23,025 bases of DNA from Smittium culicis (Eukaryota > Kickxellomycota > Harpellomycetes > Harpellales > Legeriomycetaceae), in assembly GCA_001970855.1 (NCBI GenBank), contig LSSN01005403.1, positions 1 to 23,025 of the forward strand, in the 5' to 3' direction. Below the pieces are notes generated by a model that was not told where the DNA came from, ran no database searches, and saw nothing but the letters and a program-made list of their open reading frames with translations. The stretch's first letter is position 1; every line of letters begins with the position of its first letter. The position numbers and the translations under genes were made by a program. This document shows, piece by piece, positions 1 through 10,456 of the stretch.

Positions 1-36
1 TCCTTTTTAATTTTAAATCTTTTCTTTTATTTTTAG

Positions 37-118
37 GTCCAGCAATTTCCTCGATATTGCCAATAATTTTTATGATAATGCATTGGAACTAAAATCTGGT
101 TTACCTTTGACGAATTGA
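37..118 (+). CDS. Probable 3'-terminal exon of an unidentified gene (partial)
   Basis: A pyrimidine-rich tract ending in TTTTTAG (30-36) looks like a 3' splice site. It is followed by an exon that is open in one frame for 26 codons, with codons starting at 38 and a TGA stop at 116-118. The peptide ends NNFYDNALELKSGLPLTN, a normal-looking mixed helix-like sequence. An AATAAA polyadenylation-type signal lies about 80 bp after the stop (197-202), which fits the end of a gene. The rest of the gene lies left of the window, so reading phase at the junction cannot be tested. I do not recognise the protein. The exon is short, so chance remains possible. Confidence 0.4.
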
Positions 119-2484
119 ATCAAATAGCTAATCCCAGTGCTTGTTAGAGATTTTACACCTCCATATAAAGGAAGTATAAAGATTTACATTGGTTTTAATA
201 AATATAGAAATCAGGTGATTATCTATTTATAGATTATAGACTTATAAATTAATCATAAAAACTCGAAATTTTTTATTTGTGGCAAGTATAAAAACGGTAT
301 GAATATTTTCAACTCATTTTATTACTTCAGTTGAACTAATTTTTTCATTTTAAAAAAAAAAATTGTTCACGAGCACGAATTACTTTTGAAGATTGAACTA
401 ATCGATTTAATCAAATTTTATAAATTAAATCGTGAATTTTAATTATAAAATTTTCAATTTTGAATTTTTGAGATGCAAGTATTTATTTTTTATACTGTTT
501 TACCTATTACTATCATTTCGCACATTTTACATAACCAATACTAATCTTATTGCGGTGTTACTAATTATATCTATCCAATTTTTTTACCAATGATATTCAC
601 TTGATATAGTTCATGATTTAAATTGATGAATGTTGATTATTTTCTTTTTAGTTTTATTTCCAGTACTAATAAGTGAAAAAAAGGTTTGTAAAAAACTTGG
701 ATGCTCAACATGAAAAAAAAAAAGTATTCGGCACATACATTTTTTATAAAATAGCTATATACTATATATTTTATCTAATTGGAATAACATAGTCAGCTTT
801 CAGTCCAAGGATAAATGCTATTCGAATTGGTAGATTTAAATTTGGTGGGTTTTTAATGTTTAGCGTAAGCTTTACAATTTAATTCTATCATGATTGGCTA
901 AGATGGAGAAATCGTTTTTTTATAAGATTTTATTTACTATTTATTCAGAATTGCTTTTATTAATTTTAATTAACCCTTTCCCATCCAGCATTCTATGAAG
1001 AAATGTATTTATTGATTCGTTTGTGAATAATAATGAAATAAATTATTTGCTACTATTCAACAAAAAGCCAATAGTTCTTATAGACTCGAAATTTAATTGT
1101 TTTAATTGAAAGCGGTTGGCTTTATTTTGTAGATAAACAGTCTACCGCCCGTGAAAGACTTAAAGAAATCAGAGTAGCTGGAGAATCTATTTCGATAATA
1201 TTAAAAAAATCATAATCCAACTGTAGAAAATATTTATTAATTGAGAAATTTAGATAGTCAAGCTGTCAAATAATAATTGATACTTCTGTTCAAAATATTT
1301 CATTATAGACATCAAACCGCAACGATATTCGTTTTTTCCCCTCTTTTATCCTACTGTATTCCTATGAATTTTTTTTGATACATCTAACATGAAATTACAT
1401 AAAATAACAAACAGATGTATAAAATAAAAAATAAGAGCGAAATTTCAAGAAGAATACAAATTAATTTATCTAAATACGTTTAAATAACAGAATTCGATCA
1501 GTTTTAGAAGTAGTGGATGTCAACCACGACATATATGTTGAGTTGTTTAGATACTTCGACTCTATTTATTTTTCAGGGGACTTTTTTTTATGTTGGATTA
1601 TTAGTCGCGCTATTTACTGAAAAAGTAACCGCTTATGGCGCTATAAGATTATTTTTTATTTGAGGCTTATAACTTAATTTATTTTAATAAAAATATAAGG
1701 TTTTTAAAGCATTTATTAAAATTAATATATGAAAATGTGGATAGAGATTTTCATTTATGGATTAAAAGTTCCTTTTTTCAATACCTAATTCTCATTCTCT
1801 ACTTATGAGGTTTTCTGATTTTGGTAGTTTTTAATTTTGTTTATTTTATTCATAACAACAATAAAATTGTATAGTATAATTTTCTTATATTAGAAAACAG
1901 AAAATAGAAAATTTCTTTGTAATATGATTTTATTAATTTTTTTATAGATATGTTATCAATAAAAAATTATTATATTTTAATGAGCTTATTCGAAAAAAAA
2001 TATTATGCTGAGGTTTATATTTTTCTTTGAAATCAAAAGCCTAGAAAATTCCTTCCACATATATATCACATTATATACCTTTTTTTATTTTGATCAAAAT
2101 ATTATTTTATTAGAAATTAGAAACTACTTATAAAAGAGTTTTTTATATTAGGTTAAAAATATAATAATCTTTTTTTTTTTTTTGGCGACTTAAAGAATAA
2201 AATATAAGAAGGGGTCAAAAAAACTAATTTTTTTAAATCATATTTTATATAAATCTGGTTACAGGTTCCACATACTTGTAAAGAATATTATTTTTATAAA
2301 GTACCCTTATTCCATTGTTTCGTGCGTATGATCCAGTAAATAAATCGGATAATTAATTATCAAGAGATTAATTATATATATCACGATATTTTGAATTGAT
2401 TAAATTATTTATGTATTAATGGTATTTAAAACTAAATTTATGTCTTTACTTCATTTATAAAATAATAAATAATACCATTGAAAA
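119..2484. other. AT-rich intergenic region, no gene recognised
   Basis: Very AT-rich sequence with stops in every frame, many homopolymer A and T runs, and no tRNA-like B box. A stretch near 1280-1330 weakly resembles the recombinase segment of the downstream retrotransposon, so part of this may be old element debris. I cannot support any gene. Confidence 0.5.
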
Positions 2485-2488
2485 TTCA

Positions 2489-2640
2489 AGGTACACAACA
2501 ATTCTTATTCAATATAAAAAGTTAAAAATAAAGCTCTATAAGAAAATTTAGATAATATAAACCCATATTTAAATCACATTAATGTATTTTTGTGCTTATA
2601 TTTTTCACAATAAAGTTTTTTATACTAGTTATTTTATCTC
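2489..2640 (+). repeat. Left terminal inverted repeat of the decayed element (approximate)
   Basis: The sequence starting GTACACAACAATTC resembles the reverse complement of 6000-6155, including the GTGTTACAATAAC-like outer block and a ..TATAAAC.. inner block. Similarity is patchy and AT-rich, so limits are rough. It sits the expected distance before the gag remnant. Confidence 0.45.
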
Positions 2641-2849
2641 TAAGAGGATATTCTTTAAACTTTACCGCCTTATTGTGCAATTGGTATCTTAGATTTAAAG
2701 GTTCGAAAATAAAAGCGAATAAGATTAGCTAATATCTGTCTTATTCAATAAATTTAAAATGCGTATTTATAGAATCCTATTCACCAATTCAAACATTATT
2801 AGATCTAACAATATAAAGATTATAATGATTCAAGGAAAAAAAAGAGTTA

Positions 2850-3080
2850 TTATGCTGGCCAAGAAAAGAGAAACAGAGCTTTCAAGCATATTCACTATGC
2901 TACTAGACGAAAAATAACTCGATATAAACCTAACGAACTATAAGCCACATCTAGGATCCCAGCTACTGGAATTTCAGTTTATCAAGATCTTAAATCAAGC
3001 TTTCCTTCAATCGATGAACGATTCTTTTGAATATCGTTCAAAGGACAAACAATCAAGGAAACGATTCAAATTATTGAAGA
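2850..3080 (+). pseudogene. gag-like ORF remnant of the decayed element
   Basis: Nucleotide alignment by eye to the first ORF of the right element (6555-6780) is clear: GCTGGCCAAGA, then CATCTAGGATCCCAGCTACT against the right copy's TTTCTACTAGGATACCAGTT, then TTCCTTCAATCGATG against TTCCATCGATTGG. Spacing is conserved. Several in-frame stops show that it is not translated. The function of the DIRS first ORF is assumed to be nucleocapsid-like. Confidence 0.65.
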
Positions 3081-4019
3081 ATTGTATTAATTAAATATTT
3101 GCTAGTCCTGCTAAATTATTGAGTAAGCTCATCATTGAAGAAAGCAATAATAACATTTTATGAAATAAATATATCATTAGGGTAAATAATCCATTCAATT
3201 AATTTATTTTACTCATTTCAGTAAACAAGAAACCTATAAATATCTAATTAAGACCAGAGTATTATTATTTCAAGCATAGAGTGTTTTTTTTTTGGATAAT
3301 TTAGCTGCAACAGTCAAACAGCGAATAATCGAAAACCATAACAAGAAGACTTTTTTATCTGGAAGCCGCATCTGCTAATTTAATACAAAACTATACAGCA
3401 ATAAACCATATAAGAACTAGAAACGTAAATAAAAATCAAGAATCCAGAAAAAAAATCAAAAACTCGACTTCCTTTTATTAGAAACCAGCAGTCAGATACA
3501 CATAATTTAATCTTAGTAAAGATAGCCTCTGCTTAATAATACGACTATTTATATACAAGATATCTCCGAAATGATTAGCTGAAATTACAAAAATTATTTG
3601 GAAGAGGGAGTAGAAAACACAAGTGCTTTCTTTATAAGCCTTAAATAGGCCCATATAAAGACCAACCTCACTATTTTTAGATAGTATTTAACCAAGATAA
3701 CGATAATATAATGGATCTTAGCTTAGATTCTATTGATGGAATATATTTATTAGGCTTATAAAAACAATATTTTGTTTTTTGTAGGCCAGAACTGATTATT
3801 CTGAAATTTATATTATTAAATTAATCCTAATATTTAACAATAATTGATAGCTTTGAAGAAGTCATCCTGATATACTCTTCCAACGCGATAGCCGCATCAG
3901 ATTCACCACATATTTTAGCAAAAGAAGAGATTGAAGCTACAACTCATACATTAGCGGAACACGAATCAATTTCCAATTCCATATAAACACAAACAAAGAA
4001 TGGAAAAAATAAAATTACA

Positions 4020-4440
4020 TCTTTTATAGCAGTCCATTTATTATTCCAAAAAAAGATAGAGGTAGTATTATCAATATTGTGCTAAACAGAATTGAATCTG
4101 AATTTCGAGCAGTAATATTTTAAAGAGAGAATAGGATATCGATATTAAAGACGATTCATCCGAATATCTATATGGCCTCTATGAGTTTGGGTGATAGAAT
4201 AATTTACATTTATTATTAAAAAGGTTTACTAGAAATTCCATCTCAGTATGATTCCTTCTGGGTATCTTTATAGTCATAATACATTAAAGAAAGTACTATT
4301 CCTTGTATAATGTAGAAATGGTCTCATGAAATTAGAAACTTATTATAATCAGTCGACCTTCAATTTTATGCTAGTTCAAAGAGGCAGGATGCCTGATTAG
4401 CATCCGCGATTTCTTCGAGCTGAACAATCTGAGAAAAATT
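4020..4440 (+). pseudogene. Reverse transcriptase remnant of the decayed element
   Basis: Positions 4031-4110 read SPFIIPKKDRGSIINIVLNR, matching the FTIPKEKGG..LDLRKLN fingers region of the right copy. At about 4170 MASMSLGDR matches the palm motif TSLDLQDA, but the conserved aspartate has become Ser. Stops follow closely after both blocks. The YxDD region is not recognisable. This supports identity as a dead DIRS-type RT. Confidence 0.6.
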
Positions 4441-5209
4441 GTCAAGGTATACAAATATTCAAATTTACTGGTGCAAAAAAAAAAAAAATTACTTGTCTCT
4501 GCAAGTCTGAAAATTCAAAAATGGCATATACGAGGAGCGACTTGAAATTTTTTGCATATCGGCTAAATTAATTTGATAGTTATATCAAAATTTCAATATC
4601 AAAATGAATATCAGATGCTCTTTTTTGGATGTAATAATTCTACGAAGAATAAAATAACAGAAAATTATAAGATTTAGACATTTTATATCGCAAATTAACG
4701 TTAACTCCAATAGACTAAGCAAATCATATTTTTTTATATTTGAGGCTCATTCAAATGGCAGATTGAATAGAAATACAATTTCGAAATCCTTAGATGTAGC
4801 TATCAACCAAATCCAGCTAATGTTTATGGCGGGAATCGTAGCCTGCTTTATTTAAAACTCAGGATCAATTATTTCACAAGAGGCATCAATGTAAATCAAT
4901 CCCAAGATTTCATAGATTAAACCTTCTTTACGTCTCAAGAAGTTATTATGGGTATCTGACCTAGTTTACCCAGAAAATAAGAAAACTCTCGGATTCCTTT
5001 TGTATACAGCATCGTTTTTGAGAACAGATAACTGAAAAAATATTTAATTATCGACACTGGCTCTACAGATAGTAAATTTCCTGGACGAAATATACTACGA
5101 AAAAAACTTAAGATTTAAACTAAAATTTCATATAAATAAGCTGTATTAACGTAAGTGAATAATTGTAAAATAAAATTTAACATTCAGTACTTCAAAGGAA
5201 TTTCACTTT

Positions 5210-5790
5210 TTTTTAGCGATTCCTTGGTAAATCACTCATTAACCTAATATTGATAAATCAGTGGTTAATAAAAAAATTCAAAGACTGGAGAGAACCACTG
5301 GGTTTATCATATAAAGAGCCCGCGTTCAAGCTGAACTGATTTTTCATTAATAATTAGTTCCAATGAAAATCAAATTTACATCGTATAAATGAAGGAAACA
5401 TAATTATAGCTCAATTAATTCATATTTTAGCGATTATATTACAAATATTGAAGCGGCGTGGATGACTAATAATTCGATGTTATCAGCACAGTCGTAACTT
5501 TGATCAAATACTGTGTCCAGTTTACAAATAAGAGGATATAAAAAACGGATTATTAGAGCTGCTAATGAGCTCTAACTTGCCCAAAAACACCATAATAGTC
5601 GATAGATTAAGACACTTGAATGATTATCAATAAAACCTCACAGCAGATGGCATAAAAATGTACATAAAATATCTGAGTGGATTAATTAGCTGACCTAAAA
5701 ACACCAAAAGTCAAAGATTGTGTTATTGGGGAAGCTCTAGCATCATGTGCTGTAGATTTTGTTTATGATATTTTTTCTTATAACTTCAGA
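5210..5790 (+). pseudogene. Tyrosine recombinase remnant of the decayed element
   Basis: The block at about 5230-5300 aligns to right-copy positions around 9518-9590 (TAAATCA..TCAT..A..ACC..GAT..ATATCA-like pattern, then GA..TGG-G--AACC). The block at about 5700-5790 reads PKVKDCVIGEALASCAVDF, which matches the K-x-R..I.ATL..NAGV segment near the C-terminus of this recombinase family. All frames are interrupted. Confidence 0.6.
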
Positions 5791-5999
5791 TAAAAAAAAT
5801 TTTTAGTCGTATATAGACTCTCAAAAGGTTCTAATAGTAACCTTACAAACTGATATACTATCTCTGGACTAAATCTATATATCACTTATTTGTTTACAAT
5901 ATTAAAATAATTCAAACTCTTTAGAGCGAAGAAAAATTTAAAATTCATAAGCATGTATGGCATATTAAGTTCCACCAACCAAGCCCAATTTTATCTCTG

Positions 6000-6160
6000 C
6001 AGAAAGATGATAATAATTCTATAAGTGCATACTTTACTGTATATTCCAAAAAAAAAAAATACAACAGCTTTTTAGTTTATACTATTCTATTTTATTTATT
6101 TGAACTTATATTTTAGTATTTTTATTATTCAATGTTATTGTAACACAATATTTCTCGTAT
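6000..6160 (-). repeat. Right terminal inverted repeat of the decayed element (approximate)
   Basis: This collinear block matches the right ITR of the neighbouring element: GATGATAA, then TACTTTACTGTATATT against TACTTTACATTATATAG, then TATTTTATTTATTTGAACTT against ATTTCATTTATTTAATTGG, then TGTAACACAATATTTCTCGTA against TGGTAACACTTAATTT..CTCGTA. It also pairs, less well, with 2489-2640. Confidence 0.6.
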
Positions 6161-6280
6161 TCTGGATATATTGTTATATTTTTGATCTCAAAATTATATG
6201 ATATACTCGCATATCCAACAATATTGGCATACACTAATCTAATAGTTTTATTTATTGATTTCTCACAATTATATCTCAGA

Positions 6281-6441
6281 GAGGAGAAATATTAAGTGTT
6301 AACATCTTATTGGATAAAATTAAACCGAAAATTAAAAACCAGTAAAAGTAGAGTGAATAAATGAACTAATAAAATTTTTATAGTATATATTGTAAAGTAC
6401 ACGTTAGTGTTATTCTAACCATCTTTACTTTCGCAAAGGTA
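6281..6441 (+). repeat. Left inverted terminal repeat of the DIRS-like element
   Basis: Begins GAGGAGAAATATTAAGTGTT and aligns along its length to the reverse complement of 10294-10456. Shared blocks include ATTAAGTGTTA, TTATT(G)GATAA, ACTAATAAAA(A)TTTTTAT, TATA-TGTAAAGTACA and GCAAAGG. The two copies differ at many positions, so the element is old. Confidence 0.8.
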
Positions 6442-6530
6442 CTCTACCAGCATAAAGATTTTCAACTTTAAATTTTTATACTAAAGAATATTTAAAATTT
6501 TTTTTTAACTTCCTTCAAAGAAATTAAACA

Positions 6531-7347
6531 ATGGAACAAGTAACTGAAAATCAAGCTCCCGCTGGCCAAGACCAAATAAAAATATTAACCGAACTGGTAC
6601 AGCAACTCCTACGTGAAAGGGAATGTAAACAAGAACCAGAAGACCCTTACGTTTCTACTAGGATACCAGTTACAGACTTTTCTGTATACTCGGAGCTGAC
6701 TGAAGCGCTTCCATCGATTGGAGAAAACTTCTTCCAAACACCGCTGACTGAAGAAGAACGCAAGGTTGCAATTCACTCTTGCCCCAAGAATAGTTCAATA
6801 ACTATACTCCGCCACCACTGAGCGATAAAGCGTCGAGGACAGTGAAGAAAACAGATTCCGCTATCTATGGAATACAGTTAGCCCTGGCACAAGTAACTCG
6901 GCCAATTGACTACTATGTTCACCGCCGAATCCAAGATAATAAAGTTATGGAAACTTCCAAAGATCGAGAAATCCTTTTCGCCAACACAATGAGAGCTCTC
7001 TTGTCTGATATTTGCGCCACAGTAACTCAAGAAAGGTTAGAAAAACTTCACAAGAATTTGGAACTTACTGAGAAATCGACCAAGCTCGTCAAATCAATGT
7101 CAAACCGCTGATGGATCAAGAGGCGTTGGGGGCCCTCATTTCAAAGAATCCTGCCACGAAACGACAACTAATACAGCCCTTTCACAGTCTCCAGCAGAGT
7201 ACGATCCCTAAGGGTACAGACAGAAGCAATACTGTTAAGGCGCCGAGCACCACAGCTGCAAATACCACTGAATCCAGTCACAAGACTCACGACCACCAAT
7301 CAAATTTTCGCAGGAGAGGTCGAGGCCGCGGAAAGGGGTCACAATAG
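6531..7347 (+). pseudogene. gag-like ORF1 of the DIRS-like element, two frameshifts
   Basis: Starts at ATG 6531 after an A-rich leader (AAATTAAACAATGG). The reading frame moves by one base near 6800, inside the segment after CPKNSS, and again near 7100, just before MDQEAL. Each shift is explained by loss of a single base, since the sense protein continues in the next frame. The product would be about 270 residues. It opens with a Gln/Glu-rich helix-like N-terminus, has a central helical part (IYGIQLALAQVTRPIDYY), and ends in a basic RRRGRGRGKGSQ tail that could bind nucleic acid. The stop is at 7345-7347. A nucleocapsid role is inferred from position. No zinc knuckle is visible. Confidence 0.75.
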
Positions 7348-7368
7348 AGATCCAGAAAGGCTCCCCTG

Positions 7369-9310
7369 TCGGGGGCCGCCTAGATATGTTCAAATCGGCA
7401 TGGTCCAAGATAACGGACAGCCAATGAGTTCGGGACGTAGTGGAGAGAGGATTCAGAATCCCCTTCAAGATCCCAGACTCAGAATCACTTCGGCCGGAGG
7501 AGGTAAAAAAGAAAGCTGATACGGGAGGCTAGCGAGGTTTTGGCGAAAGAAGTTGCCTCCCTGATATCCAAGAGAGCAATCGAGGAGGTCCTACAGAAGG
7601 GACCAGGATTTTACAGCCAGCTATTCACGATACCGAAGGAGAAAGGAGGCCTCTCACGCGTCCTCGACCTCCGTAAGCTAAATCAACGTGTAGAAGAACA
7701 GAACTTCAAGATGGAGACTCTAACATCCATCTGCAGAATGATCCTTTGGAAGGATTTCTTGACGTCACTAGACCTCCAGGATGCTTTCATGCACATCTTG
7801 ATCTACAAGCAGTGCATAAAGTACCTCCGATTTCATTGGAACGGTCGCTGCTTCTAGTTCCACGTCCTACCATTCGGTCTGTCACTGAGTGCGTTGATCT
7901 TAACAAAGATTCTCCGCTCTGTTCTAGAATGGGCCAGGTTGAAAGGAATTCGAGCGTCGGTATACCTCGAAGGCCTGCTGATTATGAGGAAATCAAAAGA
8001 TGTGTGCCAAAAAAACACGCGCTTAATCTACTCCAAGCTCTCGGTGTTTGAATTCAAGGTCAATCCTGATAATTTGCTTACTACGCTGTCTCATTCGAAC
8101 ACATATCTCGGAATAGTGATTAACACGAGAGAATTTTCCACAAAGTTCTGTCAGCCAAGATCTGGGATCTCCGAAGCGAAGCCAGCAGATTTCTCAGCGC
8201 TGGCCAGACGAAACTGAGATTTCTGGCGAGCTTCATCGGCAAAACCCAGCAGATTTCAGTTCCCCAGCTTCCTGAGAATCTGATTCAACGCCGAATATTA
8301 GATCTCAATAACAGAGTTCTGATTGTGAGGCTAACGAAACCGGAAATACAGAACCTGTCCTTCTGGAAGAGCCAGCTAACGTCATGGAACTGTCACTCGT
8401 TCTTGCCCGAAACGCCAGAGCTTGAGATATTTACCGACTCCAGCGACTCAGCTTGTGGAATAGTAGCAGGAAACCGCTCTTACTCAGGGATATGGAACCT
8501 CGAGATCTTGAAGCTGCATATCAATACAAAGGAACTATTGACGGTGTTGTATGCACTGAAGCTCGAGAGTGTGGTGGGTCAATCAGTGCTAGTCTACTCA
8601 GAAAACACAACCACACTCTCCTATGATAAGAAATTCGGGGGCACTACCTCCCCGGAACTGCTGGGATTAACAGAAAAGATATGGCCTCACTGCCTCAAGA
8701 CCAACACCCGCCCACAAGTGACCTATGTTTCATCCGTACTAAATCCAGCGGACGCCCCCAGCAGACTAACAGCGCAAACTGAGTGGTCTCTATCGCTGGA
8801 GATATTCTCAATACTGAACTCGAAGTATGTACCACACGATGTCGACCTATTTTCATCATCCCGGAAAAGGAAGCTGGATCAATACTACAGTTGGTTCCCG
8901 GACAACAGAGCGCTGGAACAGAATGCCCTGACCCACAATTGGACAAGATTCGACAATCCATACTGCTGTCCACCCCGGAATCTGATAGCCTAGGTAATTC
9001 ACAAGGTTCGCCGCGAGCGAGTTACAATGACTCTAGTGAAATCAATGTGGAAATCCACGATCTGGTTCCCAGACCTTATGTCACTATCAATTTTACAGCC
9101 ACTTCTTCAAGCAACATCTGTAGTTCCGGATCTAAAAAGCGGAAAGTCACCGCTCTCGGAAAACAAGCACTGGAGCTTGATGGCCTGAAAGATCAGCGGC
9201 GTTTCCTCAAAACGCTAGGTCTTGGAAATCGCGCCATTGACTTTATCTTTTCCAAAAAACGACGTGTACGTCGTAGATTCAGGTACAGTTCTATCCACCA
9301 GCGCTTTCTA
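7369..9310 (+). pseudogene. Reverse transcriptase-RNase H ORF2 of the DIRS-like element, broken
   Basis: Order: an N-terminal linker (7369-7530), then RT fingers (FTIPKEKGGLSRVLDLRKLN, about 7627-7686), palm motif A (TSLDLQDAF, about 7765-7791), the LPFGLS motif (about 7868), the active-site box at 7963-7974, the FIGKTQ connection (about 8233), RNase H (EIFTDSSDSACG from about 8430, NPADAPSR about 8742-8765) and the DVDLFSSS domain (about 8840). The frame is broken by TGA at 7425, a shift near 7530, TAG at 7855, a shift near 8145 and TAG at 8991. The RT box reads YLEG instead of YxDD. An RNase H aspartate position reads Glu (8601-8603). The family is recognised from the DIRS RT and its DVDLF tail. 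The 3' limit is approximate because the frame is interrupted near the end. Confidence 0.85.
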
Positions 9311-10176
9311 GACCGGAGGATATCAAACAAAATATCTACTCAAATTTCCGCGCCACAAATAATAAACTATCTGGAGGAAATATACACCGTAGACAAGCTG
9401 AAAGTAGGCTCAATTAATGCCTAAAAATCGGCTATCCTTCAACTTTCAGATAGTCCAGCCGAGCTAGCTGCACATCCAATGTTTTCTGAATTTATCAAGA
9501 CATTAGATGATACTTCTATTAAATCATTCATCAGACCGGCGATGGATATATCACCAGTTATAGAATTGTTTCGAGAATGGGGCCAAAACTCTTCCTTCAC
9601 TATTAAGCAAATCACAGTCAAAATCTGCTGGCTGTTATCAGTAACAGGCTCCCTCCGCGCCAGCGACATCCATACGATTGACGACCAACGTAGCCACATC
9701 GAAAAATGAGTGCTAATTCTATAATCATAGCTCCTAAAGAAAAAATGTGCGGTCTCCCAGTATAAAAATCATGCCAAATCAACACTCATGCGAATATAAT
9801 ACTATTCCCAGTAAATGCGTACATAGCCTACAAGGAAAAGGTGGCATTCAATCCCTGCCAAACTCTCCATATTAACAATATAAATTGTTCAGTTCATAGA
9901 CATATAAGGTATGTTAAGGATACCTCTAAGCCACTTTCTGTGGATAATATTATAAGATACACCCACTCGTTATCTATTTTAATACGCTGTGATCTTGAAG
10001 CACCAATACATAAAGGAAGAGAAATAAGTGCTACCTTAACCACAAACGCCGGGGTACCGACTAATGATATAGTTTCACACGCTTTTTGGCCAAACTATAT
10101 CATCTTCGACACATTCCATCGACTCACAAGAAATTCTTCGAATAACATGAATGAATCGATCTTAAATTTGGAGTAA
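9150..10176 (+). pseudogene. Tyrosine recombinase ORF3 of the DIRS-like element, broken
   Basis: The frame overlaps the end of the RT-RNase H ORF. Recognisable parts are the core-binding region (SAPQIINYLEEIYTVDKLK, about 9348-9404), the first catalytic Arg in LLSVTGSLRASDIH (about 9631-9675), a K-x-R segment (HKGREISATLTTNAGV, about 10007-10054), the SHAFW motif (about 10074-10088) and the C-terminal helix FDTFHRLTR (about 10105-10131). Two TAA stops (9422-9424 and 9763-9765) and a frame change near 9710-9720 interrupt it. In the C-terminal helix the two residues before the Arg are Phe-His, where this family usually carries the nucleophilic tyrosine, so the enzyme would be catalytically dead. 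The start is uncertain because the frame is open well upstream. The final stop is TAA at 10174-10176. Confidence 0.8.
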
Positions 10177-10213
10177 CTTGATATGTCTCTTCACTGTAGT
10201 ATTATGTTAAAAT

Positions 10214-10239
10214 TAATCGAGCTCTAAAGAGCTCGATTA
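10214..10239. repeat. Near-perfect palindrome/hairpin after the recombinase ORF
   Basis: TAATCGAGCTCT and AGAGCTCGATTA flank a two-base centre, giving an 11-bp stem with a TAAA loop about 40 bp after the last stop codon. The decayed left copy has the counterpart CTCTTTAGAG at 5917-5926, so the hairpin belongs to the element. A role in RNA 3'-end formation or replication is inference. Confidence 0.8.
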
Positions 10240-10245
10240 GTCCAT

Positions 10246-10275
10246 TTTATACGTGGAGTGGAAAAATACTAAGTC
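10246..10275 (+). repeat. Internal complementary region (ICR) of the DIRS-like element
   Basis: TATACGTGGAGTGGAAAAAT..AAGT matches the reverse complement of the right outer end (TATACGAGGAGAGGAG..AAGT, 10437-10463). It also matches directly the left outer end (GAGGAGAAATATTAAGT from 6281, about 14 of 17 positions). In DIRS elements an internal copy of the termini templates completion of the circular DNA. Its position just inside the right ITR and after the recombinase fits that design. Confidence 0.7.
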
Positions 10276-10293
10276 CTGACCAACAGTTTCCAT

Positions 10294-10456
10294 TATCCTT
10301 TGCTGATAGATGATAAAGATATCACAATAATGTACTTTACATTATATAGCATAAAAATTTTTATTAGTTGATTTTATTTCATTTATTTAATTGGTTTTTA
10401 CTACTAGGTTTAGTATTATCTAATAATATGGTAACACTTAATTTCCCTCCTCTCCT
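10294..10456 (-). repeat. Right inverted terminal repeat of the DIRS-like element
   Basis: The reverse complement begins GGAGAGGAGGGAAATTAAGT and follows the left repeat through TATAATGTAAAGTACA to GCAAAGG. The outer end is placed where similarity to the left ITR fades. Confidence 0.8.

Larger units (their letters stand above)
2485..6160 (+). mobile_element. Highly decayed DIRS-like retrotransposon (left copy)
   Basis: This relic is collinear with the better-preserved element on its right. Matching blocks are: GCTGGCCAAG at about 2857 (right copy 6561); the gag block at 2947-3030 (right copy 6650-6735); the RT finger region at about 4030-4200 (right copy 7620-7780); a recombinase block at about 5230-5300 (right copy about 9518-9590); the recombinase C-terminus at about 5700-5790 (right copy about 10010-10095); and the 3' region at 5969-6160 (right copy 10271-10445). 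Distances between 5' anchors agree within a few bases (90 against 89; 143 against 147), as do those in the 3' part (262 against 259). The middle is about 700 bp shorter, implying a deletion. Every frame is full of stops. Ends are approximate. Confidence 0.75.

Noticed and set aside
5045..5085. LIIDTGSTDS, resembling an aspartic protease DTGS motif, in the decayed element
   Set aside because: DIRS elements lack such a protease, and the frame is closed on both sides. The segment sits roughly where RNase H (FTDSSDS-like) would be expected, so it is more likely a decayed RNase H or chance.
8783..9424. 213-codon plus-strand frame taken as an independent gene
   Set aside because: Its second half is the recombinase N-terminus and its first half is a shadow of the RNase H/DVDLF ORF in another frame.
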